Assembly (NCBI GenBank): GCA_001600875.1
Contig: BCLD01000030.1
Span: 20,249-61,605, forward strand
DNA: 41,357 nucleotides
Reading direction: 5' to 3'
DNA from: Solicoccozyma terricola
Taxonomy: Eukaryota > Basidiomycota > Tremellomycetes > Filobasidiales > Piskurozymaceae
A program made the position numbers and the translations under genes. Under the pieces are notes generated by a model that searched no databases, had not been told where the DNA came from, and saw only the letters and a list, made by a program, of their open reading frames with translations. Shown here in pieces: positions 10,719-22,737 of this stretch. The number at the start of each line of letters is the position of its first letter. Position 1 is the first letter of the stretch.

Positions 10719-13700
10719 CTATAATGCCATAATCAGCAACAGTCCATCAAACGCCTGAACGATGTCCCACGCACCTTCATAGCTCATCATGAACATGACC
10801 CGCCTCGCTTCCGCGTCCTTCATCAGCTCATCCTTTTCTTGCTTCGTCATGTTGTTTTCGTCAGCCATGGAGTCTAAAAGCTGACGCAATTCCGGTGTCG
10901 GATCGCTGGTGTCGTTGTGGCTGAAATGATTAACATGCTCGTGAAAGCTTTTGGCGGCCTCCAAAAGCAGGTACGGCAGTGCTTTGTCAGGTAGCGCCGA
11001 CGCGATATCCGCCGGCTCTTCTGTAAGAGTTCCCTGTCCAGCCTTTCCTTCCTCCGTGTCTTCAATGAACATCGGTACGTCACCCCCACTCGAAGCCACG
11101 GATGACATTGTGGCAGTCCGCGACAATGTCCCTGAACCACGTCGCTGGGCGTTCTCCCGAATCGTGGTGAGAGTCCGACGAATGCCCTTTTGGTGGACCG
11201 CCTTTTTGTATGTAGACTCATAGGCCTCGCTAAGTACAGCAATAAGAAGCGTCATCGTTGCAACACCGAAGATGGCCCAGACGATGACTGGGGCACCGCA
11301 GCGAATCAGCACGGTCATTGGCCAAACTCGTCGAGAGGGTCAGACTCACAGAACGCTCTTCCCGGCGGCGTGCGTGGATAATAGTCCCCAAAGCCAACGG
11401 TAGCGAATGAAACATAACAGACTAAGTGGGAAGGATGGATGAGTAACGGCCTCAGTCGCAATTGACCTGCGACTCACAGTAAAACGCAATGAACCAGGAC
11501 CAATCCTCGCATTTGGAGAATACAGTGGCTCCGATCTGGGAGACGGGAGTCAGATATGCGTAAATAAAGCCCTGTATCCGTGATATTTACCACCCAAAAC
11601 GCCACGAATAGAGAAAAGGCGAGGGCAAACTAGGTTGGAATACGATGGTCATCGGCACTTCTACCCGAAATATGTCAGTATCGACTCACCTTCAAGTACT
11701 TTTCGTTCCTTTCCTCCCTTGCTATTCTCTCGGTGAATTCGCGATATCCCTCGTCGCTTGTTACGCTCTGTGTCGCCAGGTCATCTTGAAGCGCCCGTAC
11801 ATCCTCAAGCGCACGAGACCTGGGATCTGCGTCTTTACCACCCGCTCGCGAGTTGGTCGACCCATTCCACTCCGCTAAAGCCTCCTCCTCGGCAGCCTTC
11901 AACTGTTCCGCCGTCAAGGCTTCCACATTGAGGTGCTTGGAATAAGATGCGGCCACACCTTGTCCCCCTCGTCCACCTGCGGCAGCTGTGTTGTTGGAAG
12001 CGTAGATAGGAACACCCATTGCCGCCAGTCTGCTTTCGATGGCCAGTGTGCGCGCGCGTTCCATTGCTCGTGATCGTTTGCGCTCGCGATTCCGACGTTG
12101 CAGTTCACGGCGTCTCTTTTTGTAGGCTGCCTCGAAGGATTCCAGAATGGTGTCACGGGCGGTGGCCACAGCGACGGCCCTGAAGGGGACAGAACCACAA
12201 CAAACCATCATGAGCTTGGTCATGATGAATCGCCGTGTACTTACAAGTTGATGATGCCAAAGGTCTCGTAGATCATGAAGAATACGCGGGAACCGTTGTT
12301 GGTTGGGGCGAGCTTTGGATCGGAGTGGTCAGCGTTGGGTAATGATCGAGACATCGTTTCACACTGCTTACATCGCCGAAACCTATAGTTCTGCAATTGA
12401 GGAAGCCGCTTTAGCTGCAACCTATGAACATGGTTACGACAGTCTGCTTACTCGATGGATACCACCTATAGAAGGTATCAAACAAATGAGACAAAAAGTA
12501 CTTCATATCGGGCTCCACCCCACTTACCGTAAAGTATAATGAGGTTTGAAAGGTAAAGCTGGCGTTTATAAGATTGTAGACGAGAGCACCGAGAGCTAAT
12601 GGGCGGGGTCAGTAGCCTTACCTCATCTGGGCATCTCTTTCTCCACACTCACCGATGTATCCCAGAAGTATCATGACCACAATGACCAACGACCGCTGCT
12701 TGGGCGTCAACCCACTCCCACTATGTCTAAAGTCCTCAGTACGGACTAGATCGTAGATCAGAGTGCCGTTGGTGAAGACGGAAGCGACAGAGGAACAGAC
12801 AGTCAGCCAGAATGCCTCAGCGTCTATGAGGGCCGATGGATGGGAGAGTGAGACAAGTGCCAAAGTTCGATCAGAGGTCTACTCCAGACTCACAAGTAAA
12901 TCCATCGTTGAATCGATGTATAACACCAAATGCCGTGACAGTAGCGACGTTGATCTAGAACCAGCCAAACCCCAATTGAGCAAGAATACCAGAAAATCTA
13001 CCCCATGATGACTTACGATATCATGAACCGTCAACGCTGCAATCGCAAGGATAGTGCTAGCATAAACTCTCCTCTCCAGGAACCTTGATATCAGTGCGAG
13101 ATTGGCTACCAGTGCCGCGGCGATGGAAATGCCGAGTGCCACGTCGAGAATCTTCGGATTGGGTTGATATTCTACGGGGACGCCATCGACGGTCCGCACG
13201 TACCACTGTAGGGAAGTGCAACGGGTTAGGTAGAAGAGTGGCGCTGTAGAATGAACGTACATGCTCGGTCAATCCTGGAATTTCCAGCAGACTGTGTGGG
13301 GTGACATATCAATTCGACGATTCTACCACACAGCTGACCCCGTTACCACTCACATTGAAAAGGGAACTACCAAACCACTCAAAATCGGCGTCCATCGGTA
13401 CTTTGGCTCTACGTACCCCACATCACCTGGTCTCAGACCGTTATCACTATCCTTTCCACCCCAAATGAATGCCCACACCGCTGCCCAGAAACCCGAGTAA
13501 GTGGGATCATGACGGTTGTCCCATTGTTCTGAAAGGGCACTTGTTATTCGGGACAAGCGGGATTTGGATCGCTTCGGTGAGCGTGTGACGGTGACTGGAG
13601 ATAGAGAGCGCCGACGATGGCGGGGTAGTGATTTAGAGTCGATAGTTACTGTGCGTGGAAAGACATGCGGCCTCTCCGGGATTATCGATGGGAGGGGACT

Positions 13701-14036
13701 GATAGTGTCGACGTCGACGATCTGAGGGAGGAATGTCGTCTCCAAGGTCTTTTCGCCTGACCCGTGTAGAGGCGGCGACGGCGGCGGATGATTAGGAGTG
13801 TCCCGAGTGAGCGTCCATCCTCGATCTCTCCTGCCTCTCCGAGCTCTCCTCTCCCGCGCTTGCTCTTCCAACCTGTCCTGTTCGTCGTACACCTGTACCT
13901 GCTCCTCAATGGTTCTATCTTCGTCGTCTGTCGTCTCTGCTGACTGGCTGCCCGCGCGACCACGCTCCCGATCGCGCTCTCTACGCCGTCGAGACAGATC
14001 GAATATGAAGGGTAGGGTAATGAGGGCTAGGGCCAT
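10719..14036 (-). CDS. TOK1: TOK1-type outward-rectifier potassium channel (two-pore, 8 TM)
   Basis: Fourteen exons (13354-14036, 13261-13291, 13017-13205, 12894-12954, 12653-12823, 12528-12595, 12452-12465, 12372-12390, 12245-12312, 11690-12179, 11591-11629, 11478-11535, 11350-11421, 10719-11287) give 843 residues in one frame. Both pore signatures are present: TIGFGDLAPTNNGSR in the first and TVGFGDYYPRTPPGRAF in the second. Fungal TOK landmarks include PILSGLVVPFSILLEIPGLTEHWYVRT near the first membrane segment and the helix after pore two, IVWAIFGVATMTLLIAVLSEAYEST. A long charged N-terminal region (RERDRERGRAG, RRARRGRRDRGW) and an inter-pore cytoplasmic loop rich in Arg, Glu and Ala are extra to the yeast protein. 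The channel releases K+ across the plasma membrane on depolarisation. The start codon is the least certain point, because an exon further upstream cannot be excluded. Confidence 0.92.
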
Positions 14037-14353
14037 TGCTAGTTGGCATTCAGTGTGTCAAGGTGGCGAGTGAGACATGGTGCACATGGGTATGACGATC
14101 ATGCTCACGCCAAACAGATCGTCGCCCTCCACTGCTTCCTATCGGAGGGATCGTCAGGGGCAGAATGGGTTGGGTTCACCCGGAGGTATATCACGTGGGG
14201 AAGGCGGGTAATGACACGTCATATTTAACGATCCTCTCCACCGCCGTCCACCTTCCGCCACACTCGTCCACTCCAGCCGCAGCCATCTACCAATCTACCG
14301 AAGGTCATCCCCACAACTTGTCCCGCCATGCCAATACATCAACATTCAATATC
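14037..14353. promoter_or_regulatory. Divergent promoter region (TOK1 / alpha-beta hydrolase)
   Basis: The 317 nt between two divergent start codons should hold both promoters. I see TATTTAA at 14221-14227, about 130 nt before the hydrolase start, and a pyrimidine-rich stretch just upstream of that ATG. No gene is seen. Confidence 0.5.
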
Positions 14354-15738
14354 ATGAAGGCCATCAACAACGAGCCGATCGAGCCCAGCTACAGTCTTCT
14401 CTTCAAGCCAGTGGATAATTGTCAGTCGGAGGGATGCCATATGCTCGTATGGCTGCCCAAGGCGACGAGCGCGAAAGTTGAGGGACATCCATTGGCTCTG
14501 TGAGCAGTTTGCGAATCATGTAAACCTTTGCTCGACATTGATCGGCGTGTACCTCAGCTTCATACACGGTGGAGCGTTCACTGGAGGATCGGCAATGGAC
14601 ATTCCGTTCACACAGGCAAGGTACTTTCTCGACAACGGGATCGCCTGCGTATCGCTCGAATACCGAATGTTACCGCAGTGAGTACACAGGGTGGCAGACG
14701 AGCGAATCACGACAGCCTGACACTCCCATGATGCATTCAAAGCGTCACCTATTATGAATGTCGGAAGGACTGCTTTGACGGGTACCTCTACATCCAAGCC
14801 CATCTCAACACCGAACTTGCAAAGCTGAAGACGGGTGTCAAGATCGACACCACGAGATGTATTGCGTCAGGCGGTAGTGCAGGAGGAACCCTTGTGGTGG
14901 CTTTGGTTAGCAGTCCTAGTTATTTAGCAGAAAATCGATCTAACGCAATACGACCACCGTACGCCAGGCCTCGGACATCAACAACTGGAATGCTGATTCG
15001 TCGAACACCAAGATTCCCCAGCTCAAAGCGGTCCTTCCTGCCTTCCCACTGACTGATCCTAACAAACAGTGGATCGGTACCAAGCAGGAGTACTATGATG
15101 CGATGAAGAGAGACGATCCCGAAGGGTTGGAAATCGCATTGAGCGCGTACAAGGAGAAGATATGTGTGTCCCAACCCTTTCCGAAGCCGCCGAAGAGGTG
15201 GGTAATATACCCTTGGAGGAATACGGCGTTGTGTGGCTGACACCTACCTTCGCACAGAGAACCTGGAGCACCGCCACCTCGTCCGGGCCCACCCGTCCTT
15301 CCTCCAGGTGCCCCTAGGCCACCACCACGCATGACGTGGATGTTGTCTGTGAGTAAGAGTAGCTCATCCAATGTTGTTCGGCGGACGACTGATGGAAAAA
15401 CGTGTGCTGCGCAGACGATGAAGCTCAAGTGCCACAACTCGTTCCTGTTCGATTGTGATCCACCATATCCACCCTCGGCTTGCTGCGTGACTGACATTAA
15501 CCCCTCCATGCCACCGACATACATTCTAGCGGCGATGGAAGACACTGCTATTCCCGTGGAACAGTCCCTCGAGTTGTATGAGAGGTATCAAGATGCCGGC
15601 GTCGAGGTTCACATCGGCAAGGCGGAAGGAGCTCCTCACGCATTCACTGAACAGATTTGGGGGTGGCCGGACGATTGCGATTGGTGGGAGACGGTGATCC
15701 TCCCGGCATTGGAATGGGCCAAGAACAAGGTCGTGTAG
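14354..15738 (+). CDS. Alpha/beta-hydrolase (HSL/carboxylesterase-like)
   Basis: Six exons (14354-14499, 14558-14677, 14743-14905, 14968-15197, 15258-15348, 15415-15738) encode 357 residues. The oxyanion-hole motif is FIHGGAFTGGSA and the nucleophile elbow is SGGSAGG, both typical of the hormone-sensitive-lipase group of esterases. The acidic residue and catalytic His are likely D in ILAAMEDTAIP and H in GAPHAF, so the triad looks complete. A Pro-rich insert sits between the elbow and the C-terminal half (EPGAPPPRPGPPVLPPG). There is no signal peptide, so it is probably cytosolic. Substrate cannot be told from sequence; small acyl esters or a xenobiotic are possible. Upstream is the divergent TOK1 gene, downstream the phosphatase in the same direction. 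Confidence 0.85.
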
Positions 15739-16160
15739 GTCGAGAATGGTCACGTAGAGTGGAGGGTTTCAGCATTGGGTTTCTCGTTGCCGAGGGTTTC
15801 AAGAGAGTGATTTGCCTGTAACCGTAGCGGGCGATTCGATTCATAGTCACATCTCGTGGCATACCTCCACAGTGCTAAACTTCAGGTGTCCTAAACACAC
15901 GTTTTATGGCGCCGATGCCGGTTTACGTCATACTGGCAAAGTCCCGCCTCCCAGGAACAGCACTCAACGTGCGTTGTCGTGCTCTTCATACCATGCGAGA
16001 CCAAGCAACGTGCATCCACTTAATCCATCAAATGTCCTCTCTGTCGTACGGTGGCCTCTGACGGCAGTTTCCGATCTTATTATGGTCGCTGGGCTATATG
16101 ATGGGGCTCTTTCCCTGGTGAACCCTGTATACCCGTCACCACCATCTCGAATTAGCCACC
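15739..16160. promoter_or_regulatory. Promoter region of the acid phosphatase
   Basis: About 420 nt separate the hydrolase stop from the phosphatase start. A TATA-like CTATATGATGG lies near 16095, about 65 nt upstream of the start codon. No clear phosphate-response site (CACGTG/CACGTT pair) stands out. No gene is seen. Confidence 0.4.
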
Positions 16161-18164
16161 ATGAAGGCAACTACAACCACCGCTGTTCTTGCTCTCGCTG
16201 CAGCAGTGTACATCAATGCCATCCCTGTGGTCGACACGACGTATCCATACACCGGCCCTGCCATCCCGATCGGTGACTGGATTGACAACAGCGTGAACGG
16301 CAATGGCAGAGGTTTCTCAAGGCTCGTTGAGGCGCCGGCCGTCCAACCGTCATATGCTAACCCGACCAACAACATCAACGTGATCTCATTGTCGTATCTT
16401 CCCAAAGGTATCCACGTTCACTTCCAGACACCGTTCGGGTTTCATGGAAAGCCACACCTCAAATGGGGAACCGATGCTAACAAACTCAATCGCTCGGCAA
16501 AGGGAACGACTCGCACGTAGGTACTGAATTCCTAGCAGAGCGTCTACCACGTAACCTAATCCTCCCGCCGCACTCAGATATGACCGCACTCCACCCTGCT
16601 CACAGCTCGCTGTCACGCAGTGCAGTCAATTCTTCCACGAGGTGCAGGTCGAGAATCTGCAGCCGGGTACCACCTATTACTATCAGATACAGGCAAACAA
16701 CGGAACGACAGAGTCTCAGGTCCTCAGTTTCACCACTGCGCGTGAAGCTGGTGATCCCGCATCATTCACCGTCGCCGTCCTCAACGATATGGGATACACC
16801 AACGCCGGTGGCACTTACAAACAACTCGTCAATGCCGTCGACGAGGGCCTTGCATTCGCGTGGCACGGTGGTGATATCAGTTACGCTGACGATTGGTACT
16901 CTGGTATCCTCCCGTGCGAGGATGACTGGCCCGTGTGCTACAATGGTACGTCGACCCTACTCCCTGGTAACCTATCCATCCCAGCCGAGTACCAGGTGAC
17001 ACTCCCAGCTGGAGAGATTGCCAACCAGGGGGGCCCACAGGGCGGGGACATGTCGGTTTTATATGAGTCGAATTGGGATCTATGGCAACAATGGCTGGGT
17101 AATGTCACTCTCAAAGTTCCTTACATGGTACTTCCAGGCAACCATGAGACGACTTGTGCGGAATTTGATGGGCCGAATAACATCTTGACGGCGTATTTGA
17201 ATAACGATGTTGTCAATGGTACGGCCGCCAAGAGTAATCTCACATACTACAGCTGCCCAGAGTCACAACGGTGGGCCTTTGTCGCCGCTGTACATGTTCT
17301 CCACATCAGCTGAGGGTTTCCCGCTTTACAGAAATTTCACTGCCTACCAGCACCGTTTCCGTATGCCAGGACAAGAGTCTGGCGGTGCTTCCAACATGTG
17401 GTACTCGTTCGACTATGGATTGGCGCATTTTATCTCATTAAACGGGGAGACCGACTATGCGCACAGTCCCGAGTACCCTTTCGCGGCCGACATCAAGGGA
17501 AACGAGACCCACCCGAAAGCCTCGGAGACTTATATCACCGACGCGGGACCGTTTGGTCCTGTCACTGGCAACTGGACTGATAACAAGTCATACGCGCAGG
17601 CAAAGTGGTTGGAGGAGGACTTGGCAAAAGTTGACCGAAGCAAGACGCCATGGGTTATCGCCATGAGTCACCGACCGATGTATAGTTCCGGGGTGTCGTC
17701 GTACCAAAAGTACATGAGGGCAGCGTTTGAAGGGATCATGCTCAAATATGGCGTGGATGCATACTTTTCTGGGTGAGTCCTTTGACGGGTGAGTATACTG
17801 TAGCTTCCACGCTGACGACCACTCTCGTCTTCTCTCGCCTAGTCATATCCATTGGTATGAGCGACTTTACCCACTCGGAAACAGTACGATCGACATGGCA
17901 TCCGTGGTCAACAACCACACATACATGACGAACGCCGGAAAGTCGATCACCCACATCATCAACGGTATGGCAGGTAACATTGAGAGCCACAGCGAACTCA
18001 GCGCCACCCCGGGGGTACTCAACATCACGGCAGTGTTGGACACTACGCACTACGGCTTCAGTAAACTCACCGTGCTCAATAGGACTGCCCTTAGGTGGGA
18101 ATTCATCAAGGGAGAGGATGGGTCTGTGGGTGATCACCTCACGTTGCTCAAGTCGACCAAGTAG
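16161..18164 (+). CDS. Secreted purple acid phosphatase (metallophosphoesterase)
   Basis: Four exons (16161-16516, 16578-17270, 17332-17772, 17843-18164) give 603 residues. A signal peptide (MKATTTTAVLALAAAVYINA) is followed by an N-terminal fibronectin-III-like domain (LQPGTTYYYQIQ) and the catalytic domain with all five purple acid phosphatase blocks: VLNDMG, GDISYADDW, LPGNHETT, AMSHRPMYSS and SGHIHWYER. These provide the ligands for the Fe(III)-M(II) centre. Many N-x-S/T sequons fit a glycosylated extracellular enzyme, which releases phosphate from organic esters. The third junction is supported by PESQR joining to NFTAYQHRF, a conserved stretch of fungal enzymes. It is followed by a G13 run and a gap. 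Confidence 0.94.
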
Positions 18165-18568
18165 CTTGTGTGTTATGAGTGCCCCCGGGGGGGGGGGGGC
18201 GGGGGCGCGGCGTGGGTGCCGGTCATACGGCCCCCCTTTCTTCTTCCTCTGCTGTCCTTTTTCCGCCTTTTTTTTTTCTCTCTCTCCTCTTGTTCTCCAC
18301 ACTCCCCTTCGTCTGGACTAGGTAGAATGCCATGGATTGGCGCTGGCTATGATATGATATAATGTTGCTGTCAGTTGCTGCGACCTCCCTTGCCCCGGTG
18401 AACACGTGATTTCCCCCCCCCCCGAGAATGCAAACGCGACCGAACATCAATCGACATCATCCATCCAACACCACCCCCCCCCCNNNNNNNNNNNNNNNNN
18501 NNNNNNNNNNNNNNNNNNNNNNNNNNNNCCCCCCCCACCACCACCACCACCACCAACCCCCGGCAGCC
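18165..18568. other. Intergenic region with G/C homopolymers and a sequence gap
   Basis: The 404 nt between the phosphatase stop and the glycosyltransferase start contain G13 at 18187-18199, T-rich and CT-rich tracts, C11 at 18413-18423, C10 at 18474-18483, a 45-base N block (18484-18528) flanked by C on both sides, and a (CCA)n run ending near 18556. Part of the glycosyltransferase promoter is lost in the gap. Confidence 0.8.
18484..18528. other. Assembly gap (45 N) inside a poly-C tract
   Basis: The N block has C10 before it and C8 after it, so the missing sequence is probably more C or a C-rich repeat. The true length may differ from 45. Confidence 0.95.
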
Positions 18569-20768
18569 ATGACAACGGGCCATGCCTATACCAGCATACG
18601 TGCAGCGGACGGTAGCGGGTCACGGACACCTACATGCTTGGCCGTCGTGCGTTCCAAGCGGCTCTTCCTGCTCTTCGTACCCACCGTCATCGCTCTCGGT
18701 TGGTGGCTCCTTTCCACCGGTTTCGCCTTGCCCTTGCCGCCCTCGCTCTTTCATCAGTCCGCATGGACCAAGGTGAGTGGCAGCTGTTTTTTGCGATTTG
18801 TACGACCGAGCATTCCCTCACCTGCCATGGCTTGACAACAGTCGAGCCTCGCTCCAAGCCGGCATCGGGAGTTGGTCAGTGTGATCATGCTCGTAGGCGA
18901 CAATGACCACAACATACTGGACGTCACTCACTCGGTTCTGGACATGACAGTTGGACCGTACGAGCTAATAGGTGGGATATGGAATGGAGAGACTACGCAC
19001 GCCCACAGCTAAAATGCCACTGCCATTACAGCCGTCTTCACTGGAGCTCAAGACTTCAGCCAAGGCGTGGTCGACACTCAACTTCAGCGACACATAGAAG
19101 GGGATGTCGATTATCCCGGACGAGGTTTACTGCGTTATCAAAGCCTGGATGCAGTTGGAGCACTCGATGCGGCGGTAAACGTCGGGATGAGTCATGCCAG
19201 GGGGGAATATGTGATCGTCTTGAACGGGAATGATCAGTTGGTGCGTCGCGCTTGGATATGTATGTATGGAATCGCGCAGAGCTGACGTTTCACCCTACCA
19301 CGTCTCAGGACGAGTATGGTTGGGACAGAATCCTAGTAATGGGTATCAAGTCATCATCCGATCTTCTCGCTGTTTCTGGAAGAGCAGCAAGCGACCTACA
19401 CATCGATTCTACTGGCATCAGATTGACAGCGTCAGTGGGACACGTCGAGACTGGAGAGTATCACCTGGAACACGCCTCACCACAGGACATCCTCGTGCGG
19501 GATGTGGCTATGAGGTCCCCAATCATTTACTCAAAGGCCAAATTGGATCAAATGGGCGGGTTCCGCGAAGACTTTGAGGAGGTCGGGTTGGGTGATGTTG
19601 ACGTATGTAGCTTTTCCACAATTGAGATAAGCGGAACCCGGCTGATTGTTCCTTCCTTCCTCACCCTCAGCTTTGTCTTCGTGCGAAAGATATCCACGAC
19701 TGGCAATGCGGATACTTTCCCACATCCACAAAATCGTACCAGCACTGGCGATCACCACCTGGCGCACCCAACTTTGAGTCTGACGGCATTTTTACACAAG
19801 CTCAAAGACATGTTCTCAGTGGCTACGAGAGGAAGGAGCGTCCGAGCACTGCTAACAGCATCACTGCAATCGAAAGACTGCCTCAGGATATTCCCAAGTA
19901 AGTCTGACGAAATCCTAGCTTGCCATTATTGGCTGATCCCACCCAACTCATTATCAGGACAATAGTCACGGGCTTTTCGGCAAACCACCAGCATACAGCG
20001 CAGGGTCTCTACAACTCACTCGTATGGGCGCCACATACACGTTTCGTCGTCTACCTCATGAAATCCGAACAGCAGATTGACATGCCAATGTTGAACAGTT
20101 GGAATAACGTCGAGATCAGATGGTTCGATTTTAGTGCTTATCCAGACTGGATGGACATCGATCAAGCGCGTGGCGAGTACGCTTGGAAACCAAAGATCAT
20201 CGAGCTGGTCGTCAAGGAGTTTGGCGGACTGGTGCTTTGGTTGGACGCCGGGGATCTGTTCAAAGAACCGGCAGATGATGGAATGTGGTCAGAGATCGCT
20301 ACGACTGGCGCGTGGTCTACCGACACAGGGCCGCAGTTGACTGAGTGAGTTGATACTCACCCGAGTAGCCAAGTCGTTTTGGGCAGGCTTATTGAGGATA
20401 TCCATTCGTCCAGCTGGACTCACCCGATCATGCTCGCATACTTTGATATGCCGCAATTTCTCTACACACACCGCAACTGCAACGGAGCGATGGTTGGTTT
20501 CAACGCTCAGAACGCAGGAGCTATGAACAAAGTGGCTCGTCCCGTGAGTGTGCGTATTCCTCACCTGGTGTCAAATGCTAACATTTCGTCTCGACAGTGG
20601 TTTGAATGCGCAGGCATTCGGAACTGCATAGCTCCGAAGGGGTCAGGTCGTCACAATCATCGCCAAGATCAGGCGGCCTTTACATGTCTAATGATCAAGA
20701 ACGGGTATACGTGTGAGCGGCCAGCCCCAGTGCATATGACGGGAAATCATGCGGAGGGAGAGGGGTAG
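18569..20768 (+). CDS. Type II membrane protein with two glycosyltransferase-like regions
   Basis: Eight exons (18569-18772, 18842-18971, 19032-19240, 19309-19602, 19671-19897, 19958-20344, 20414-20543, 20598-20768) join to 583 residues. Residues about 30-52 form a signal anchor (RLFLLFVPTVIALGWWLL), pointing to a Golgi lumenal enzyme. The first half is GT2-like: VSVIMLVGDND, then ALDAAVNVGMSHARGEYVIVLNGNDQL, where the usual DxD is written NGND, and SKAKLDQMGGFREDFEEVGLGDVDLCLR. The second half (TIVTGFSANH, WKPKIIELVVKEFGGLVLWLDAGDLF, then a CNGAMVGFNA region) resembles nucleotide-sugar transferases with an LDAGD acidic motif. Donor and acceptor sugars are unknown; capsule or cell-wall glycan synthesis is a reasonable guess. 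An upstream ATG could be hidden by the gap. Confidence 0.8.
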
Positions 20769-20955
20769 CGGTATGGGGATTATTGGGAATATGGCGTGAG
20801 ATATTATTACCTTGTAGATAGATACATAGATATGCGTTTGAACAGGAACCTGAGAACGTGTCATCCGCCAAGACAACTTCCTCGTGCCGAATGTATACAA
20901 CGAACGCTACGGCGCTCCACCGTACTTGCTGATGGATGAAAAGTCGCTGTCAGGC

Positions 20956-22737
20956 TTAGGTATCCCCAGTCTCACCGCCGGACTTGGTTCGAGGTTCCGA
21001 CGGGTACTCGGACATCATCTTCTCCAGATCTTTCATCATTTCTTCGGCTTTAATATCCTTCATCTGCTTGACCCATGCTTCTCGCGTCGCTTTGCCAAAG
21101 TCATCGTCAATTATGACGCGAGCTCCAACGATGGCGATGGCGCTGGCCGCCTTGATGGCCGCCTGGTGCGCTCCAAGTGTGATTGCGGCGCCTCGGTAAG
21201 AGTCCGAGTCTGTAGGAATGTTGGATTAGCATCCCGATTGATTAAAGTATGCAAAGTAAGTTGCGATTTACGAGGAAATTCTCCAGATCGAGCGTCTGGT
21301 AGCATGAACATAGGATGCAGACCAGGTAGTCGGTACGTTACATTTCCCTGCACAATTTTTGAGTCCCATATCAGCTCAGACGTACCGCACACCACCTTAC
21401 GGGCTGGCTGGGGAACTCACAAAATCGGTGCTTGCGGAAATCCTCTCGTTCTCTATTACTGTATAATTCTCCTTGCCCCACTTTTCCTCGCAAACCTCCC
21501 TGTAATACTTTTCAAGCGTGCTACACGGTTGCAAGTCAAGATAAAGCTGCTCCTGTGTGATCTTGCAGGTACAGCCCGTCGACAATGCTGCAGCTTTGAA
21601 ACAATCGAGGACACGGGGGACGACGGCGATAATCTCTCGAGCAGTTGGAGCGCGGATGCCATACGACATTTGGGAGTGTTTGGGGATGACTGTGGAATGA
21701 CGGAGAGTAAGCTCAACGATATCTTGCAATGGGAACGTAACACCATCAAGGAACGTGATAGCTGGTCAAACTCACTATTCGTCGACCAAGCTTCGCTTCC
21801 ACATATGATGCCATGGACACGATGCGAGCTCGGAATCTGTTGGCGAAGTACAGAGATATTGACGTATGCAGCGACGGCGGCATCTAGAGCATTGATTGCC
21901 TTCTCCGGTGCTCCCTAGATGCGAGATGGTGAGATCTCAGCCCCTTGTTATGATTCGGGAAGTCCCAAGAGACTTACAGCAGCGTGCGCGCTCTTGCCTT
22001 CATAAGTCACACTGAACCCTGCTATGCAAGTAGATCTGACAGAGGCAGAGCCGTTTCCTGGCACACCCGGATGGACCCTACAGAGACGAAGTAGGCGTGT
22101 TCAGCATTCTGACATCATCGTCGAAGAGATACCTGCACCTACATCAAGCATGCCTCCATCTCCGCGTACGCACCCGACTCCAACAAGTTTTGCTTTCCTC
22201 CACCCCCTTCCTCGGCAGGTGTGCCGAGCAGCAACACCTTGCCCGGGATGTTGTGCTCCTTGAGCGCCGCAGCCACACCTATCGCGGCTGCACAGCCGGA
22301 CATGGCGATGAGGTTGTGGCCGCATGCATGTCCAAGACCTTTAAGGGCGTCCACTGTGTTCGGTAAGACGGTGAGGTTGAAAAACTGTCAGGAGTAATAG
22401 TTGCAAAGAACGTTGTAGGCCCCGATTACTGACTCTCCGAGTTGAATCCAATAGTCTTCCCCCCTCTGCCAACCTCATATGTTGCTGTCCAAGCAGTAGC
22501 CAAATTATACGCATGTCTAACCACCGTAAAGCCACGACTTTCCATAAAGTCACTCAACACATCATGTGCGTGATGTTCTTCCCATGCGAGCTCAGGATGA
22601 GCATGGATGTCTGCCGAGATGGCGCGGAGTTGACCATCTGCGTCAGAGATGGCCTTGTCGATAGACAAAATGACTCGAGGAAAGAGTTCATTCCAGACAG
22701 GGGCAGGCGAGGACCTAGATACGTCTGTGCCCTCCAT
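20956..22737 (-). CDS. M20-family amidohydrolase (PM20D2/ACY1L2-like)
   Basis: Seven exons (22434-22737, 22143-22353, 21978-22077, 21776-21914, 21421-21689, 21272-21347, 20956-21209) give 450 residues. Family hallmarks are DIHAHPELAWEEHHAHDVL near the N-terminus, NSEMDALKGLGHACGHN (catalytic D and metal-binding HxxxH region), TPAEEGGGGKQNLLESGAY (catalytic Glu pair), VHPGVPGNG and AHQAAIKAASAIA. Relatives hydrolyse N-acyl amino acids or unusual dipeptides, usually in the cytosol; there is no signal peptide. The GTCAGT donor of the first intron is slightly off consensus but gives a perfect motif. It is divergent from a Dal5-type permease and convergent with the glycosyltransferase. A long antisense open frame over this gene has no support. 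Confidence 0.9.

Noticed and set aside
13350..14036. Separate Arg/Glu-rich protein upstream of TOK1
   Set aside because: Its last residues (LSGLVVPFS) join in phase across a normal intron to ILLEIPGLTEH of the channel, so it is the channel's first exon.
20884..21918. A 344-residue open frame on the plus strand
   Set aside because: It is antisense to the M20 amidohydrolase exons and introns, whose motifs are unmistakable. Its own translation shows no domain or family resemblance.
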